Assembly (NCBI RefSeq): GCF_001700965.1 | Contig: NZ_CP016756.1 | Span: forward strand, 4,477,730-4,541,729 | Length of the DNA: 64,000 nucleotides | Source: Stenotrophomonas nitritireducens | Lineage (GTDB): Bacteria; Pseudomonadota; Gammaproteobacteria; Xanthomonadales; Xanthomonadaceae | Direction: 5' to 3' | Made by a program: the position numbers and the translations under genes | The notes under the pieces: model-generated | The model's input: the letters and a program-made list of their open reading frames with translations, nothing else | The model's database searches: none | Told to the model about the DNA's origin: nothing | Shown here: positions 35,372-44,160 of the stretch, in pieces | Layout: each line of letters starts with the position of its first letter | Numbering within the stretch: position 1 is the first letter of the stretch

Positions 35372-35998
35372 ATGCCCACCGCCTACCTGAGTCTCGGCAG
35401 CAATCTCGACCCGGTGCGCTTCCTGCGCGAAGGCATCGCCGCCCTGCGCGCGCGCTTCGACGACGTCGCCGTATCCGCGGCGTACCGCTTTCCCGCGGTC
35501 GGCTACGACGGCCCGGACTTCATCAACGCGGCCGCCGCGATCCGCACCGAACTGTCGCCCGAGGCGCTCAACGCCTGGCTGCATGCACTCGAGGACGCGC
35601 ACGGCCGCGACCGCAGCGGCCCGCGCTACAGCGACCGCACGCTCGATATCGACATCGTGCTGTATGACGACCTCGTCGCCGAAGGCGTTGGCAACCTGCG
35701 CATCCCGCGCGACGAACTGCGCCACGCCTTCGTGCTCAAGCCGCTGGCGCAGATCGCGCCCGGCGCGGTGCATCCGCTGGAACGACGCACGATCGCCGAA
35801 CTGTGGCAGGCGCACCCCGACCACGACGTGGCGTTCGACGAAGTCGCGTATAGGAAGTTCAAACGCCCTTTTCGGGCAGTCTGCTGGGTAGGCGGCGGTC
35901 GCGCAAGCCCCGTTTTGGGCACGGATCGGACGTCTGTGAGTGGGATTTCGGCATCGCGGGGCCACGCAGCGGCGTTGTCAGCAGCCATGCTTCGCTGA
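35372..35998 (+). CDS. folK: 6-hydroxymethyl-7,8-dihydropterin pyrophosphokinase, 3' end replaced by ISCR DNA
   Basis: FolK transfers pyrophosphate to hydroxymethyldihydropterin. Residues 1-159 are native: AYLSLGSNLDPVRFLREGIA, YDGPDFINAAAAIRT, HGRDRSGPRYSDRTLDIDIV, PRDELRHAFVLKPLAQIAPG. At 35848 the sequence enters the ISCR oriIS end, and the frame runs on for 49 foreign residues (YRKFKRPFRAVCWVGG...) to a stop at 35998. The catalytic core is complete, so a fused product might still be active. The whole tsaD'-folB-mscS-folK' block is bounded by ISCR sequence on both sides. Confidence 0.88.
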   Translation: MPTAYLSLGSNLDPVRFLREGIAALRARFDDVAVSAAYRFPAVGYDGPDFINAAAAIRTELSPEALNAWLHALEDAHGRDRSGPRYSDRTLDIDIVLYDDLVAEGVGNLRIPRDELRHAFVLKPLAQIAPGAVHPLERRTIAELWQAHPDHDVAFDEVAYRKFKRPFRAVCWVGGGRASPVLGTDRTSVSGISASRGHAAALSAAMLR

Positions 35999-36620
35999 TT
36001 CCCGACAGCGGGCCGAGCGCCGCCCTGCGGATCGTGGCCGCATCGGCTCGGATTCCGGTTTCGCCGTCGGCTGTGCAGCCGGCAGATCGTCACGCGGCTT
36101 GCACTGGCGGTGCGCGCGCTGCGGGCCTGTAGTGCGCTTCTTCCCGCGCGCCCTGCTTCACAAAGTGGCCAAGGATGGCGCGGATGGCGGCAGGTTCCTC
36201 GATGCTGGCGACGATCCGCACGGTGCCACCGCAGTGGACGCAGGCGGTGACGTCGATGGAAAAGACCCGCTTGAGGCGTTGCGCCCAGCTCATCGAACGG
36301 CGCTTCTCCTCGGGGCTGCGCGGCGCGTCGTTCGCGCTTGCGTCCGCCGGCTCCACAGCGGCGTCATGCCGCCTGCCGCGCCCCGATGGCGTCAACTGTG
36401 CGCGCAGGGCGGCGTTCGGGGCAAACACCCCGTGGAAGCGGGTCAGGTGGGCGCGCGGTGGCGGGACCAGCGCCGCCAGCTTGGCGATGAAATCCACCGG
36501 ATCCCATTCCACATGCGTGGTGCCATTGCGCCACGGCGTCTTGAGCTGATACCGCACCCTACCCTGCGGTGAGATCGACAGCCGCTGCTCGCTGATCGCC
36601 GGGCGCGTGATGTAGCGGCA
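35848..36620 (-). mobile_element. ISCR-like element remnant A (oriIS end plus 3' part of transposase)
   Basis: The left boundary GTATAGGAAGTTCAAACGCC is the complement of GCGTTTGAACTTCCTATAC, the oriIS motif of ISCR elements, an exact match. The remnant contains the C-terminal third of the transposase and stops at 36620, where unrelated sequence with an SDR gene begins. Confidence 0.82.
36090..36620 (-). pseudogene. tnpA: IS91/ISCR transposase, C-terminal fragment
   Basis: About 177 residues from CRYITRPAISEQRLSISPQG (single catalytic Tyr) to the native C-terminus. Compared with the full copies at 37944 and 42376 it has many substitutions (for example RRHDAAVEPADASANDAPRS), so it derives from a related, not identical, element. 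The N-terminal two thirds, including zinc cluster and HUH motif, are missing. Confidence 0.85.
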
Positions 36621-36699
36621 GCAACGGGGCGCCAAAGCGCCCCGTTTCACATTTGCCCCTCCACACAATGGGAGAAGCTCACTAACTATCCGCCGATGC

Positions 36700-37629
36700 T
36701 CAGCATGCGGTATACCCGCCGTCGACAACCAGTTTCTGACCGGTCATAAAGGAAGACTCGTCGGACATCAGGAACACCGCCGGCTTGGCGATTTCGGCCG
36801 GAACACCCATACGGCCACCAAATTTCCCACGCGGGACAATATCTGCATCCTTCACCGGATCGTTGCACAATGGGTGCAGCGCCGCCAGCTGGGTGAAGTC
36901 AAAGGCATCCGTTTCCAAGGATTTCTCATGCGACAACTTCTCTTTGTCAGTCGTGACAGCGGCCTGGAATAGCGGCGTCATAATATATCCCGGATTCACG
37001 GTGTTCACTCGGATTCCGTATTCCGCGAACTGCAGCGCGAGGGCCTTCGACAGGCCGACAACGCCGTGTTTCCCCATCGTATACTGGACCAGATTGAAGC
37101 GTTCAATCAGCACCTCGCCCGTCTCCGTGTTCACCACCTTCGGGCGACCGGCGACGCCGTGGATGCTCGATACCAGCACGATCGAGCCCTTGGTCCCGTG
37201 CTTCATCATCAGCCGCGAGCCGTAGAGCGCGGTATTGAACACTCCGTCCTCGTTGACGCTCTGGATGAATTTTTTCGACTTCAGAACCTCCTCGGGATCC
37301 TTATCGAAATCCTCAGCCGTCGCCACGCCGGCATTGGCCATGATGGCATCCACCCGACCATAGGTCTTCTCAGTGATCTCGAAAAGTTTCTCAACATCCT
37401 TCGGATCAGTCACGTCGGTATGCACATAGAGCGCATGCCCCTCACCATATTCCTCGTTCAGGCTCTTGGCGAATGCCTCGCCCTGCTCATCGTTGATGTC
37501 GGAAATGACAACCCCATCGGCCCCTTCGGCCAAGGCTTCGCGAACCGTTGCCGAGCCAATGGAATCGAACCCGGGGATGACCGAAACCGACCCCGTCACT
37601 ACGACAATCTTGCCAGCTAGCTTACCCAT
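36700..37629 (-). CDS. SDR-family oxidoreductase
   Basis: A 309-residue NAD(P)-dependent short-chain dehydrogenase. Rossmann start KIVVVTGSVSVIPGFDSIGS, Asp after beta-2 (VVISDIND, favouring NAD), MANAGVA, catalytic Ser in VLVSSIHGVAG, and YTMGK for Tyr-x3-Lys. The dinucleotide loop is longer than the usual TGxxxGIG. The region before the C-terminus is also extended. AAGGAG precedes the ATG. It stands alone between ISCR remnant A and copy B, with lower GC than its neighbours; substrate unknown. Confidence 0.85.
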   Translation of the reverse strand: MGKLAGKIVVVTGSVSVIPGFDSIGSATVREALAEGADGVVISDINDEQGEAFAKSLNEEYGEGHALYVHTDVTDPKDVEKLFEITEKTYGRVDAIMANAGVATAEDFDKDPEEVLKSKKFIQSVNEDGVFNTALYGSRLMMKHGTKGSIVLVSSIHGVAGRPKVVNTETGEVLIERFNLVQYTMGKHGVVGLSKALALQFAEYGIRVNTVNPGYIMTPLFQAAVTTDKEKLSHEKSLETDAFDFTQLAALHPLCNDPVKDADIVPRGKFGGRMGVPAEIAKPAVFLMSDESSFMTGQKLVVDGGYTAC

Positions 37630-37690
37630 CTCGAATACTCCTTTGGTTGAGATATTAGTGAATACATGCTGCGGTAGGGCCACCTTGGGG

Positions 37691-39674
37691 TATAGGAAGT
37701 TCAACCGCCCTTTTTGGCGAGTCTGGCGGGTAGGCGGCGGTCGCGCAAGCGCCGCTTTGGGCACAGATCGGGCACAGATCGGGGGTTCATGCGTGGGTTT
37801 TCGACATCGCGGGGCCACGCAGCGGCTCAGTGCGTAGCCATTTCTCACCGAATCCCGGCACAGGGCCGAGCGCAGCCCTGCGGGGTCGTGGCCGCATCGG
37901 ATCGGACTCTGGCTTGGCTGCCGGCTGTGTGGCCGGCACCTCGTCACGCGGCCGGCGGCGGCGCGCGCGCTGCGGGCCGGTAGTGCGCTTGCTCCAGCGC
38001 GCCGTGCTTCTCGAAGTGGGCGAGGATGGCGCGGATGGCGGTGGGTTCCTCGATGCTGGCGACGATCCGTACCGCGCAGCCGCAGTGGGCGCAGGTGGTG
38101 ATGTCGATGGAAAAGACCCGCTTGAGCCGTTGCGCCCAGCTCATCGCACGGCGCTTCTGCTCGGGGCTGCGCGGCTCGTCGTGGGCGCTGACGTCCACTG
38201 GCGCCGCATCGCCCGCAGGCCGCTTGCCGCGCCCCGAGGGCGTCAGCTGCGCACGCAGGTTTGCATTCGGGGCGAATACGCCGTGGAAGCGGGTGAGATG
38301 CGCGCGAGGTGGCGGGACCAGTGCCGCCAGCTTGGCGATGAAGTCCACCGCATCCCATTCGACATGCGTGGTCCCATTTCGCCACGGCGTCTTGAGCTGA
38401 TACCGCACCCTACCCTGCGGTGAGATCGACAGCCGCTGCTCGCTGATCGCCGGGCGCGTGATGTAGCGGCACAGCTTTTCGAGCTTGTGGCTTTCGTGTG
38501 CTTCCGCGGCCACGCCGGCATGCAGCGAGAAGCCGCCGACCTTGCCGGCATCGCCCTCCAGCGAGCCTGCGTCACCGGGCAATGTTTGCAGCGTGACGAC
38601 CTTGCGGCCAGCGTCGCGACCGGTGGCGATGCGGTAGGTCATCGAACTCATCCGCAGCCCATCCATGCCGTCGTCGCTACCCGCGCTGTCGGACAGGAAC
38701 ACGGATTCGTCTTCGCCTTCGAGCCAGCCGCGGCGCGACAGGTGCCGGCACACGCGATGCGCGATGGTGTTGGCGAGCTGCGTCAGTTGCGCAGAGGTGG
38801 GGGCACGGGCGCGGCGCAGGCGCGGCTTGCGCCGCGGGGGCTCGACGTTCGCGTCGTACACGCCGTCGAGCCACAGCATGTGGAAGTGAACATTCAGGTT
38901 CAGCGCGCTGCCGAAGCGCTGGATCAGGGTCACCGCGCCGCATTGCGCGCTGGCGTGGTCGACGCCGACTTGATCGGCTAACCAGCCGGCGATGACGCGC
39001 TGCACGATCACCAGCACCGGGCCGATGGCCTCCGGCTTGCTGGCGAACAGGAAGCGCAGCGGGTACGGAAAACTCAGCACCCATTGCCGCACCGGCCGCG
39101 GGCCAAACACCTCCTCCACCAGGTGCCGCGCGCTCTCGGCCATGCGCCGCGCCCCGCAGCTGGGGCAGAAGCCGCGCTTCTTGCAGGAGAAGGCCACCAG
39201 CCTCTCGGCCCGGCACTGCTCGCACACCACGCGCAGGAAACCGTGCTCGAGCACGCCGCAGCGCAGGTAGGTCTCGAACTCCTCGCGCACATACTCGGGC
39301 AGCGAGCGGTCTTGCGCCTCAAGACTTGCGATGAAGTCCGGGTAGTGCGCCTCGACCAGCGCGTACAGCAGCGTGCGCTCGGGAACATGGCGTGCGTAGC
39401 TCGGCGCGGCCGCCAGCGCGGTGTTTGCGGCACGGGCGACACGCGGCGCGGCGCGTCCCTCCGGTGCGGTGAGGCACAGCACGGAACGATCCTGCGCATC
39501 GACGGCTGCACAGTGTTCCGCGCGGCCTCATCGCCGCCCATCGGCATTTCTCCCGCGCATGGGTAAGACATCGGCGCGGCGCAGCGTAGCAAATCACCTA
39601 CCTGAGGGCACCTCTAAAAACCCCCGCTCTCGCGCCAGCAGCCCTCAGCAGAGTGCCCCGCTGACGGCATCAGG
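37691..39674 (-). mobile_element. ISCR-like (IS91 family) element, copy B, complete transposase
   Basis: The oriIS end GTATAGGAAGTTCAACCGCC lies at the left (one mismatch to the ISCR motif). Transposase follows on the minus strand, and the upstream (terIS) side abuts tex coding sequence at about 39675, where the element seems to have entered tex. It is identical to the right part of the chimeric copy (31660-32681) and nearly identical to copy C over 1.6 kb. Confidence 0.82.
37944..39482 (-). CDS. tnpA: IS91/ISCR-type rolling-circle transposase, copy B
   Basis: A 512-residue HUH transposase that would nick at oriIS and move by rolling-circle replication. Parts: N-terminal zinc cluster (VCEQCRAERLVAFSCKKRGF-CPSC), WVLSFPYPLRFLFASKPEAI, HUH motif NLNVHFHMLWLDGVY (H199, H201), and a single catalytic Tyr340 in LCRYITRPAISEQRL, with no second Tyr four residues upstream. 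That makes it Y1, as in ISCR, rather than Y2 as in IS91. A second C-x-x-C (TCAHCGCAVRI) lies near the C-terminus. Start GTG at 39482. Confidence 0.9.
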   Translation of the reverse strand: MLCLTAPEGRAAPRVARAANTALAAAPSYARHVPERTLLYALVEAHYPDFIASLEAQDRSLPEYVREEFETYLRCGVLEHGFLRVVCEQCRAERLVAFSCKKRGFCPSCGARRMAESARHLVEEVFGPRPVRQWVLSFPYPLRFLFASKPEAIGPVLVIVQRVIAGWLADQVGVDHASAQCGAVTLIQRFGSALNLNVHFHMLWLDGVYDANVEPPRRKPRLRRARAPTSAQLTQLANTIAHRVCRHLSRRGWLEGEDESVFLSDSAGSDDGMDGLRMSSMTYRIATGRDAGRKVVTLQTLPGDAGSLEGDAGKVGGFSLHAGVAAEAHESHKLEKLCRYITRPAISEQRLSISPQGRVRYQLKTPWRNGTTHVEWDAVDFIAKLAALVPPPRAHLTRFHGVFAPNANLRAQLTPSGRGKRPAGDAAPVDVSAHDEPRSPEQKRRAMSWAQRLKRVFSIDITTCAHCGCAVRIVASIEEPTAIRAILAHFEKHGALEQAHYRPAARAPPPAA

Positions 39675-39941
39675 GTGAGCGACATCGTCAAGGTGAAGGT
39701 GCTGGAGGTCGATGTGCCGCGCAAGCGCATCGCCCTGACCCGGCGGCTGGACGACGTGCCCGGCGAGAAGCCGGCACGCGAGGCGCGCGGCGAGCAGCCG
39801 CGTGGCGGCCAGGACCGCGGCGGCGGACGTGGACCGGGCGGTCCGCGTGGCGGGCGTGGGCCGGGCGGCAAGCCCGCCACCGCCTCACCGCCGGCCAACA
39901 ACGCCCTGGCCGACGCCTTCGCCCGCGCGCGCGGGCGCTAG
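39675..39941 (+). pseudogene. tex: Tex transcription accessory protein, C-terminal fragment
   Basis: 88 residues of the S1 RNA-binding domain and C-terminal tail of Tex: [26 protein letters not shown], a Gly/Arg-rich linker and [15 protein letters not shown]. About 700 N-terminal residues are missing because the ISCR-like element replaces them. The first 27 bp also occur at 32655-32681 beside the chimeric copy, joined there to tsaD. Confidence 0.85.
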
Positions 39942-40350
39942 CCGGGGCTCCGACACGGGGCGCCTGAACACCACGCCCCTCGACGGGGTAATCTTCGCTC
40001 CCGCATGCGGGAGCGGGCCACGGCGGGGCAATGCACCCGGAAGGCCGGCAGGTCCAGAGGCGCGTTGATGGCGCGGTTGCCCGGATGCGGCCGTGTCCGG
40101 CCCGACCCGGCACAGGCCACCGCACCCGTGGGGCGCGAACGCCCTGCAGGGCGGCTTCGCCCACCGCCATCGTTGACTGGACGGGTGCGACTTTCCTGCA
40201 CGGGAAAGCGCGCACGCACGACCACCCGGCCGCGGGCGCGCGCGCATTCATCACAGACGTACTGGACAGTACAGTATTATGGCCGTGCGCTTCCCCGCGA
40301 ACCGGCAGCCATCGCTCCCGATGCGTCCCCCTTCCTCGAGGTCCGATGAC
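39942..40350. other. Intergenic stretch between tex' and gcd'
   Basis: About 409 bp of very GC-rich sequence with no gene I can support. It includes the short palindrome GTACTGGACAGTAC near 40260-40273, which could be an operator for the downstream gene fragment. Probably native intergenic DNA of the donor. Confidence 0.45.
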
Positions 40351-40635
40351 ATGAACACCACTTCCGTGGCGCCTGCGGGCGCCAGTACCGGTCGCTGGCC
40401 ATTGCGCCTGTTCGGCGCGGCGCTCGTACTGATCGCGCTACCGCTGCTCGCCGGCGGGCTCTACCTGATCACCCTTGGCGGCTCCTGGTATTACCTGCTG
40501 GCCGGCCTGGCGCTGGCACTGAGCGGATTCTTCTACGTCCGCCGCGCGCCCGTCGCGGCCTGGCTGCTGGCCGCGACCACCATCGCGACCGTGCTGTGGT
40601 CGCTGTGGGAAGTCGGCGCCCGCTTCTGGGAACTT
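40351..40635 (+). pseudogene. gcd: Membrane-bound PQQ glucose/quinate dehydrogenase, N-terminal fragment
   Basis: About 95 residues: a short soluble leader and the transmembrane domain (LRLFGAALVLIALPLLAGGL, LGGSWYYLLAGLALALSGFF, LLAATTIATVLWSLWEVG), the signature N-terminus of membrane-bound PQQ-dependent dehydrogenases. The beta-propeller catalytic part is absent. At about 40630 the sequence changes to a lemA gene on the opposite strand, so this is a second, non-ISCR-visible junction. The frame then runs on meaninglessly to 41325. Confidence 0.8.
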
Positions 40636-41181
40636 CACTTCCGGCGGAGTGCTGAGGGCTTCGCGGCCCTCGACGCCGACATCGAAGAAGTCGCGGCCTT
40701 CGAAATTGAACATGCCCGCGATGATGGAACCGGGGAACTGTTCGCGGGACGTGTTGTAGTCCTGAACCGCCGAGTTGTAGAACCGGCGCGCCGCGGCCAG
40801 CTTGTCCTCGATGGCGGACAGCTCGTTCTGCAGCTGGATGAAGTTCGTGTTCGCCTTCAGGTCCGGATAGGCTTCCGCCAGTGCGAACAGCTTGCCCAGC
40901 GAGGCAGTCAGCATGCCCTCGGCCTGGCTCATTTCAGCCGGCGTATGAGCGCTCTGCGCCGCATTCCGGGCAGCGATCACCTGCTGCAGCGTGTCCTGTT
41001 CGTGCTTGGCATAGCCCTTCACGGTCTCGACGAGGTTCGGGATCAGGTTCTGGCGCTGTTTCAGCTGCACATCGACGTCAGCAAAGGCCTGGTTGACCCG
41101 CTGCCGCTTCATCACAAGACCGTTGTAAATCAGGATAATGAAGCCAGCGATCAATACGATGACGCCAAGTCCAATAAGCAT
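40438..41181 (-). CDS. lemA: LemA family protein, C-terminal end fused to foreign sequence
   Basis: LemA proteins are envelope proteins with an N-terminal membrane helix and a helical bundle; their role is unclear. The protein begins MLIGLGVIVLIAGFIILIYN, then RVNQAFADVDVQLKQRQNLI, PNLVETVKGYAKHEQ and SLGKLFALAEAYPDLKAN. Native sequence extends to about ALSTPPEVKF (near 40636), just short of the usual stop, and then continues through the antisense of gcd' to 40438. It would add about 65 unrelated residues. Codon use differs from the core genes, suggesting a different donor, perhaps alphaproteobacterial. Confidence 0.82.
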   Translation of the reverse strand: MLIGLGVIVLIAGFIILIYNGLVMKRQRVNQAFADVDVQLKQRQNLIPNLVETVKGYAKHEQDTLQQVIAARNAAQSAHTPAEMSQAEGMLTASLGKLFALAEAYPDLKANTNFIQLQNELSAIEDKLAAARRFYNSAVQDYNTSREQFPGSIIAGMFNFEGRDFFDVGVEGREALSTPPEVKFPEAGADFPQRPQHGRDGGRGQQPGRDGRAADVEESAQCQRQAGQQVIPGAAKGDQVEPAGEQR

Positions 41182-41328
41182 GTGTGTCCCTCCGGAAAGC
41201 CTTACGCATCAACGCCTAACCGGCACCGCCGCCTCACGCAAGGAAAACCCGGGACATCCGGACTGCATCAAGGCTTGACCTGGCCGCCCGGCCTGGCCAC
41301 CCAGTATATAACGATCAGGAACTGACCC

Positions 41329-42051
41329 ATGGCCGAATCTGCACCGGAATCCGACAATTCCTACATCCACAAAGAACACCACTATTTCCAGCGGGTGAAC
41401 TGGCTGCGCGCCGCCGTGCTCGGCGCCAATGACGGCATCCTGTCCACCGCCGGCCTGCTGATCGGTGTTGCCTCCGCAGACGCCACACCCGGCGCGATCT
41501 TCACCGCCGGCCTCGCGGGCCTGGTGGCCGGTGCCATGTCGATGGCCGCCGGGGAATATGTGTCCGTCTCCTCGCAGGCAGACCTCGAAAAGGCAGACCT
41601 CGCGATCGAGCGCGCCGCCCTTCACAGCCATCCGGACGCCGAACTCCAGGAGCTGACCGAAATCTATATCAGCCGCGGCCTGACCCCTGAAACGGCCCGG
41701 GACGTCGCCCGGCAGCTGACAGAGCATGACGCCCTGGAAGCCCATGCGCGTGACGAACTCGGCATGAGTGAGATCGTCGCCGCCAAACCTGTGCAGGCGG
41801 CGGTCAGCTCCGCCCTCAGCTTCTCCGTCGGCGCCGTCCTGCCGATCATTGCTGCTGTTGCTTCGCCGGCTGGCCTGATCACGCCGGTTGTGGCCGTCGT
41901 GTCCCTGATCAGCCTCGGCATCCTCGGCGCCCTGTCGGCCCGCGCGGGCGGGGCCAGCAAGAGCAAGGCCGCCGCGCGCGTCGTGTTCTGGGGTGTCGCT
42001 GCCATGCTGGCGACCGGCGTGATCGGGCACCTGTTCGGCACGGTGGTTTAA
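41329..42051 (+). CDS. VIT1/CCC1 family iron/manganese transporter
   Basis: A 240-residue integral membrane protein: EHHYFQRVNWLRAAVLGAND, GILSTAGLLIGVASA, GLAGLVAGAMSMAAGEYVSV (first helices with the metal-translocation Asp, Met and Glu), a cytoplasmic insert with acidic residues and the last three helices. This is the VIT/CCC1 fold, which exports Fe2+ or Mn2+. It appears complete and follows lemA' divergently by 147 bp. Fused or mobile origin is implied by its place between junctions. Confidence 0.9.
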   Translation: MAESAPESDNSYIHKEHHYFQRVNWLRAAVLGANDGILSTAGLLIGVASADATPGAIFTAGLAGLVAGAMSMAAGEYVSVSSQADLEKADLAIERAALHSHPDAELQELTEIYISRGLTPETARDVARQLTEHDALEAHARDELGMSEIVAAKPVQAAVSSALSFSVGAVLPIIAAVASPAGLITPVVAVVSLISLGILGALSARAGGASKSKAAARVVFWGVAAMLATGVIGHLFGTVV

Positions 42052-42121
42052 CGCAGCGCTGGCAACGCCCTGTAAACAGACCCCGGTCAGAGATCATTGC
42101 ATCTGTCCGGAAGATTGAAGG

Positions 42122-43917
42122 GTATAGGAAGTTCAACCGCCCTTTTTGGCGAGTCTGGCGGGTAGGAAGCGGCCGCGCAAGCGCCGCTTTGGGCACAGAT
42201 CGGGCACAGATCGGGGGTTCATGCGTGGGTTTTCGACATCGCGGGGCCACGCAGCGGCTCAGTGCGTAGCCATTTCTCACCGAATCCCGGCACAGGGCCG
42301 AGCGCAGCCCTGCGGGGTCGTGGCCGCATCGGATCGGACTCTGGCTTGGCTGCCGGCTGTGTGGCCGGCACCTCGTCACGCGGCCGGCGGCGGCGCGCGC
42401 GCTGCGGGCCGGTAGTGCGCTTGCTCCAGCGCGCCGTGCTTCTCGAAGTGGGCGAGGATGGCGCGGATGGCGGTGGGTTCCTCGATGCTGGCGACGATCC
42501 GTACCGCGCAGCCGCAGTGGGCGCAGGTGGTGATGTCGATGGAAAAGACCCGCTTGAGCCGTTGCGCCCAGCTCATCGCACGGCGCTTCTGCTCGGGGCT
42601 GCGCGGCTCGTCGTGGGCGCTGACGTCCACTGGCGCCGCATCGCCCGCAGGCCGCTTGCCGCGCCCCGAGGGCGTCAGCTGCGCACGCAGGTTTGCATTC
42701 GGGGCGAATACGCCGTGGAAGCGGGTGAGATGCGCGCGAGGTGGCGGGACCAGTGCCGCCAGCTCGGCGATGAAGTCCACCGCATCCCATTCGACATGCG
42801 TGGTCCCATTTCGCCACGGCGTCTTGAGCTGATACCGCACCCTACCCTGCGGTGAGATCGACAGCCGCTGCTCGCTGATCGCCGGGCGCGTGATGTAGCG
42901 GCACAGCTTTTCGAGCTTGTGGCTTTCGTGTGCTTCCGCGGCCACGCCGGCATGCAGCGAGAAGCCGCCGACCTTGCCGGCATCGCCCTCCAGCGAGCCT
43001 GCGTCACCGGGCAATGTTTGCAGCGTGACGACCTTGCGGCCAGCGTCGCGACCGGTGGCGATGCGGTAGGTCATCGAACTCATCCGCAGCCCATCCATGC
43101 CGTCGTCGCTACCCGCGCTGTCGGACAGGAACACGGATTCGTCTTCGCCTTCGAGCCAGCCGCGGCGCGACAGGTGCCGGCACACGCGATGCGCGATGGT
43201 GTTGGCGAGCTGCGTCAGTTGCGCAGAGGTGGGGGCACGGGCGCGGCGCAGGCGCGGCTTGCGCCGCGGGGGCTCGACGTTCGCGTCGTACACGCCGTCG
43301 AGCCACAGCATGTGGAAGTGAACATTCAGGTTCAGCGCGCTGCCGAAGCGCTGGATCAGGGTCACCGCGCCGCATTGCGCGCTGGCGTGGTCGACGCCGA
43401 CTTGATCGGCTAACCAGCCGGCGATGACGCGCTGCACGATCACCAGCACCGGGCCGATGGCCTCCGGCTTGCTGGCGAACAGGAAGCGCAGCGGGTACGG
43501 AAAACTCAGCACCCATTGCCGCACCGGCCGCGGGCCAAACACCTCCTCCACCAGGTGCCGCGCGCTCTCGGCCATGCGCCGCGCCCCGCAGCTGGGGCAG
43601 AAGCCGCGCTTCTTGCAGGAGAAGGCCACCAGCCTCTCGGCCCGGCACTGCTCGCACACCACGCGCAGGAAACCGTGCTCGAGCACGCCGCAGCGCAGGT
43701 AGGTCTCGAACTCCTCGCGCACATACTCGGGCAGCGAGCGGTCTTCTACCTCACGGCGCGCGAGAAAGTCCGGCCAATGCGCCTGCACCAGCGAATACAG
43801 CAGCGTGCGCTCGGGACGGTGAGGCGCATAGCGAGCCGTGGGCAGATGCGCTGCCGGCGACGTTGCGTGCGCCACGGCATCCTGCAGCTGCGACACGGTC
43901 GCGGCGAGGCGCGGCAC
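42122..43917 (-). mobile_element. ISCR-like (IS91 family) element, copy C
   Basis: The oriIS end GTATAGGAAGTTCAACCGCC lies at 42122. The sequence matches copy B almost base for base as far as about 43744, then changes to a different 5' part of the transposase gene. It lies in the same orientation as A and B. What follows on its upstream side is non-coding DNA and groEL'. Confidence 0.82.
42376..43917 (-). CDS. tnpA: IS91/ISCR-type rolling-circle transposase, copy C (mosaic N-terminus)
   Basis: A 513-residue protein identical to copy B over the C-terminal ~455 residues apart from one visible Lys/Glu change (FIAELAALV). The first ~57 residues differ (VPRLAATVSQLQDAVAHATS, ARREVEDRSLPEYV in place of EAQDRSLPEYV). 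So the 5' part comes from a related element, joined at about 43744 by recombination in the conserved DRSLPEYV coding region. Zinc cluster, HUH and single Tyr are all present. Start GTG at 43917. Confidence 0.9.
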   Translation of the reverse strand: MPRLAATVSQLQDAVAHATSPAAHLPTARYAPHRPERTLLYSLVQAHWPDFLARREVEDRSLPEYVREEFETYLRCGVLEHGFLRVVCEQCRAERLVAFSCKKRGFCPSCGARRMAESARHLVEEVFGPRPVRQWVLSFPYPLRFLFASKPEAIGPVLVIVQRVIAGWLADQVGVDHASAQCGAVTLIQRFGSALNLNVHFHMLWLDGVYDANVEPPRRKPRLRRARAPTSAQLTQLANTIAHRVCRHLSRRGWLEGEDESVFLSDSAGSDDGMDGLRMSSMTYRIATGRDAGRKVVTLQTLPGDAGSLEGDAGKVGGFSLHAGVAAEAHESHKLEKLCRYITRPAISEQRLSISPQGRVRYQLKTPWRNGTTHVEWDAVDFIAELAALVPPPRAHLTRFHGVFAPNANLRAQLTPSGRGKRPAGDAAPVDVSAHDEPRSPEQKRRAMSWAQRLKRVFSIDITTCAHCGCAVRIVASIEEPTAIRAILAHFEKHGALEQAHYRPAARAPPPAA

Positions 43918-44051
43918 GAAACACTCCGGTGCAGGGAATGGCTGCTCAGGCTTGCGCCCGCCCCGGCCGGTTCATATCGGCCTTTTCCGGTTTTCGTATC
44001 GGACATCGCCGCGCTTAAGACAGGGCGTTTCCCACGTCGGACGCCAGAAAG

Positions 44052-44082
44052 CACGAAGCCCGGCAAAAGGCCGGGCTTCGTG
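44052..44082 (-). terminator. groEL terminator-type hairpin
   Basis: CACGAAGCCCGGC / GCCGGGCTTCGTG type stem around AAAA, about 80 bases beyond the groEL' stop on the minus strand. Strong stem; it probably came with the groEL fragment. Confidence 0.7.
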
Positions 44083-44160
44083 GTCACGCTTGCTTGCTGG
44101 AGGGCGCGGTTCGCCCGCTGCGCGGACGTCTTCGCGCCACCACTGGCGCGATGGGCGGAC

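Noticed and set aside
33267..35390. A 707-codon frame overlapping tsaD', folB and mscS
   Set aside because: Composition is dominated by Arg, Ala and Gly, it has no domain, and it overlaps three well-supported genes in another frame.
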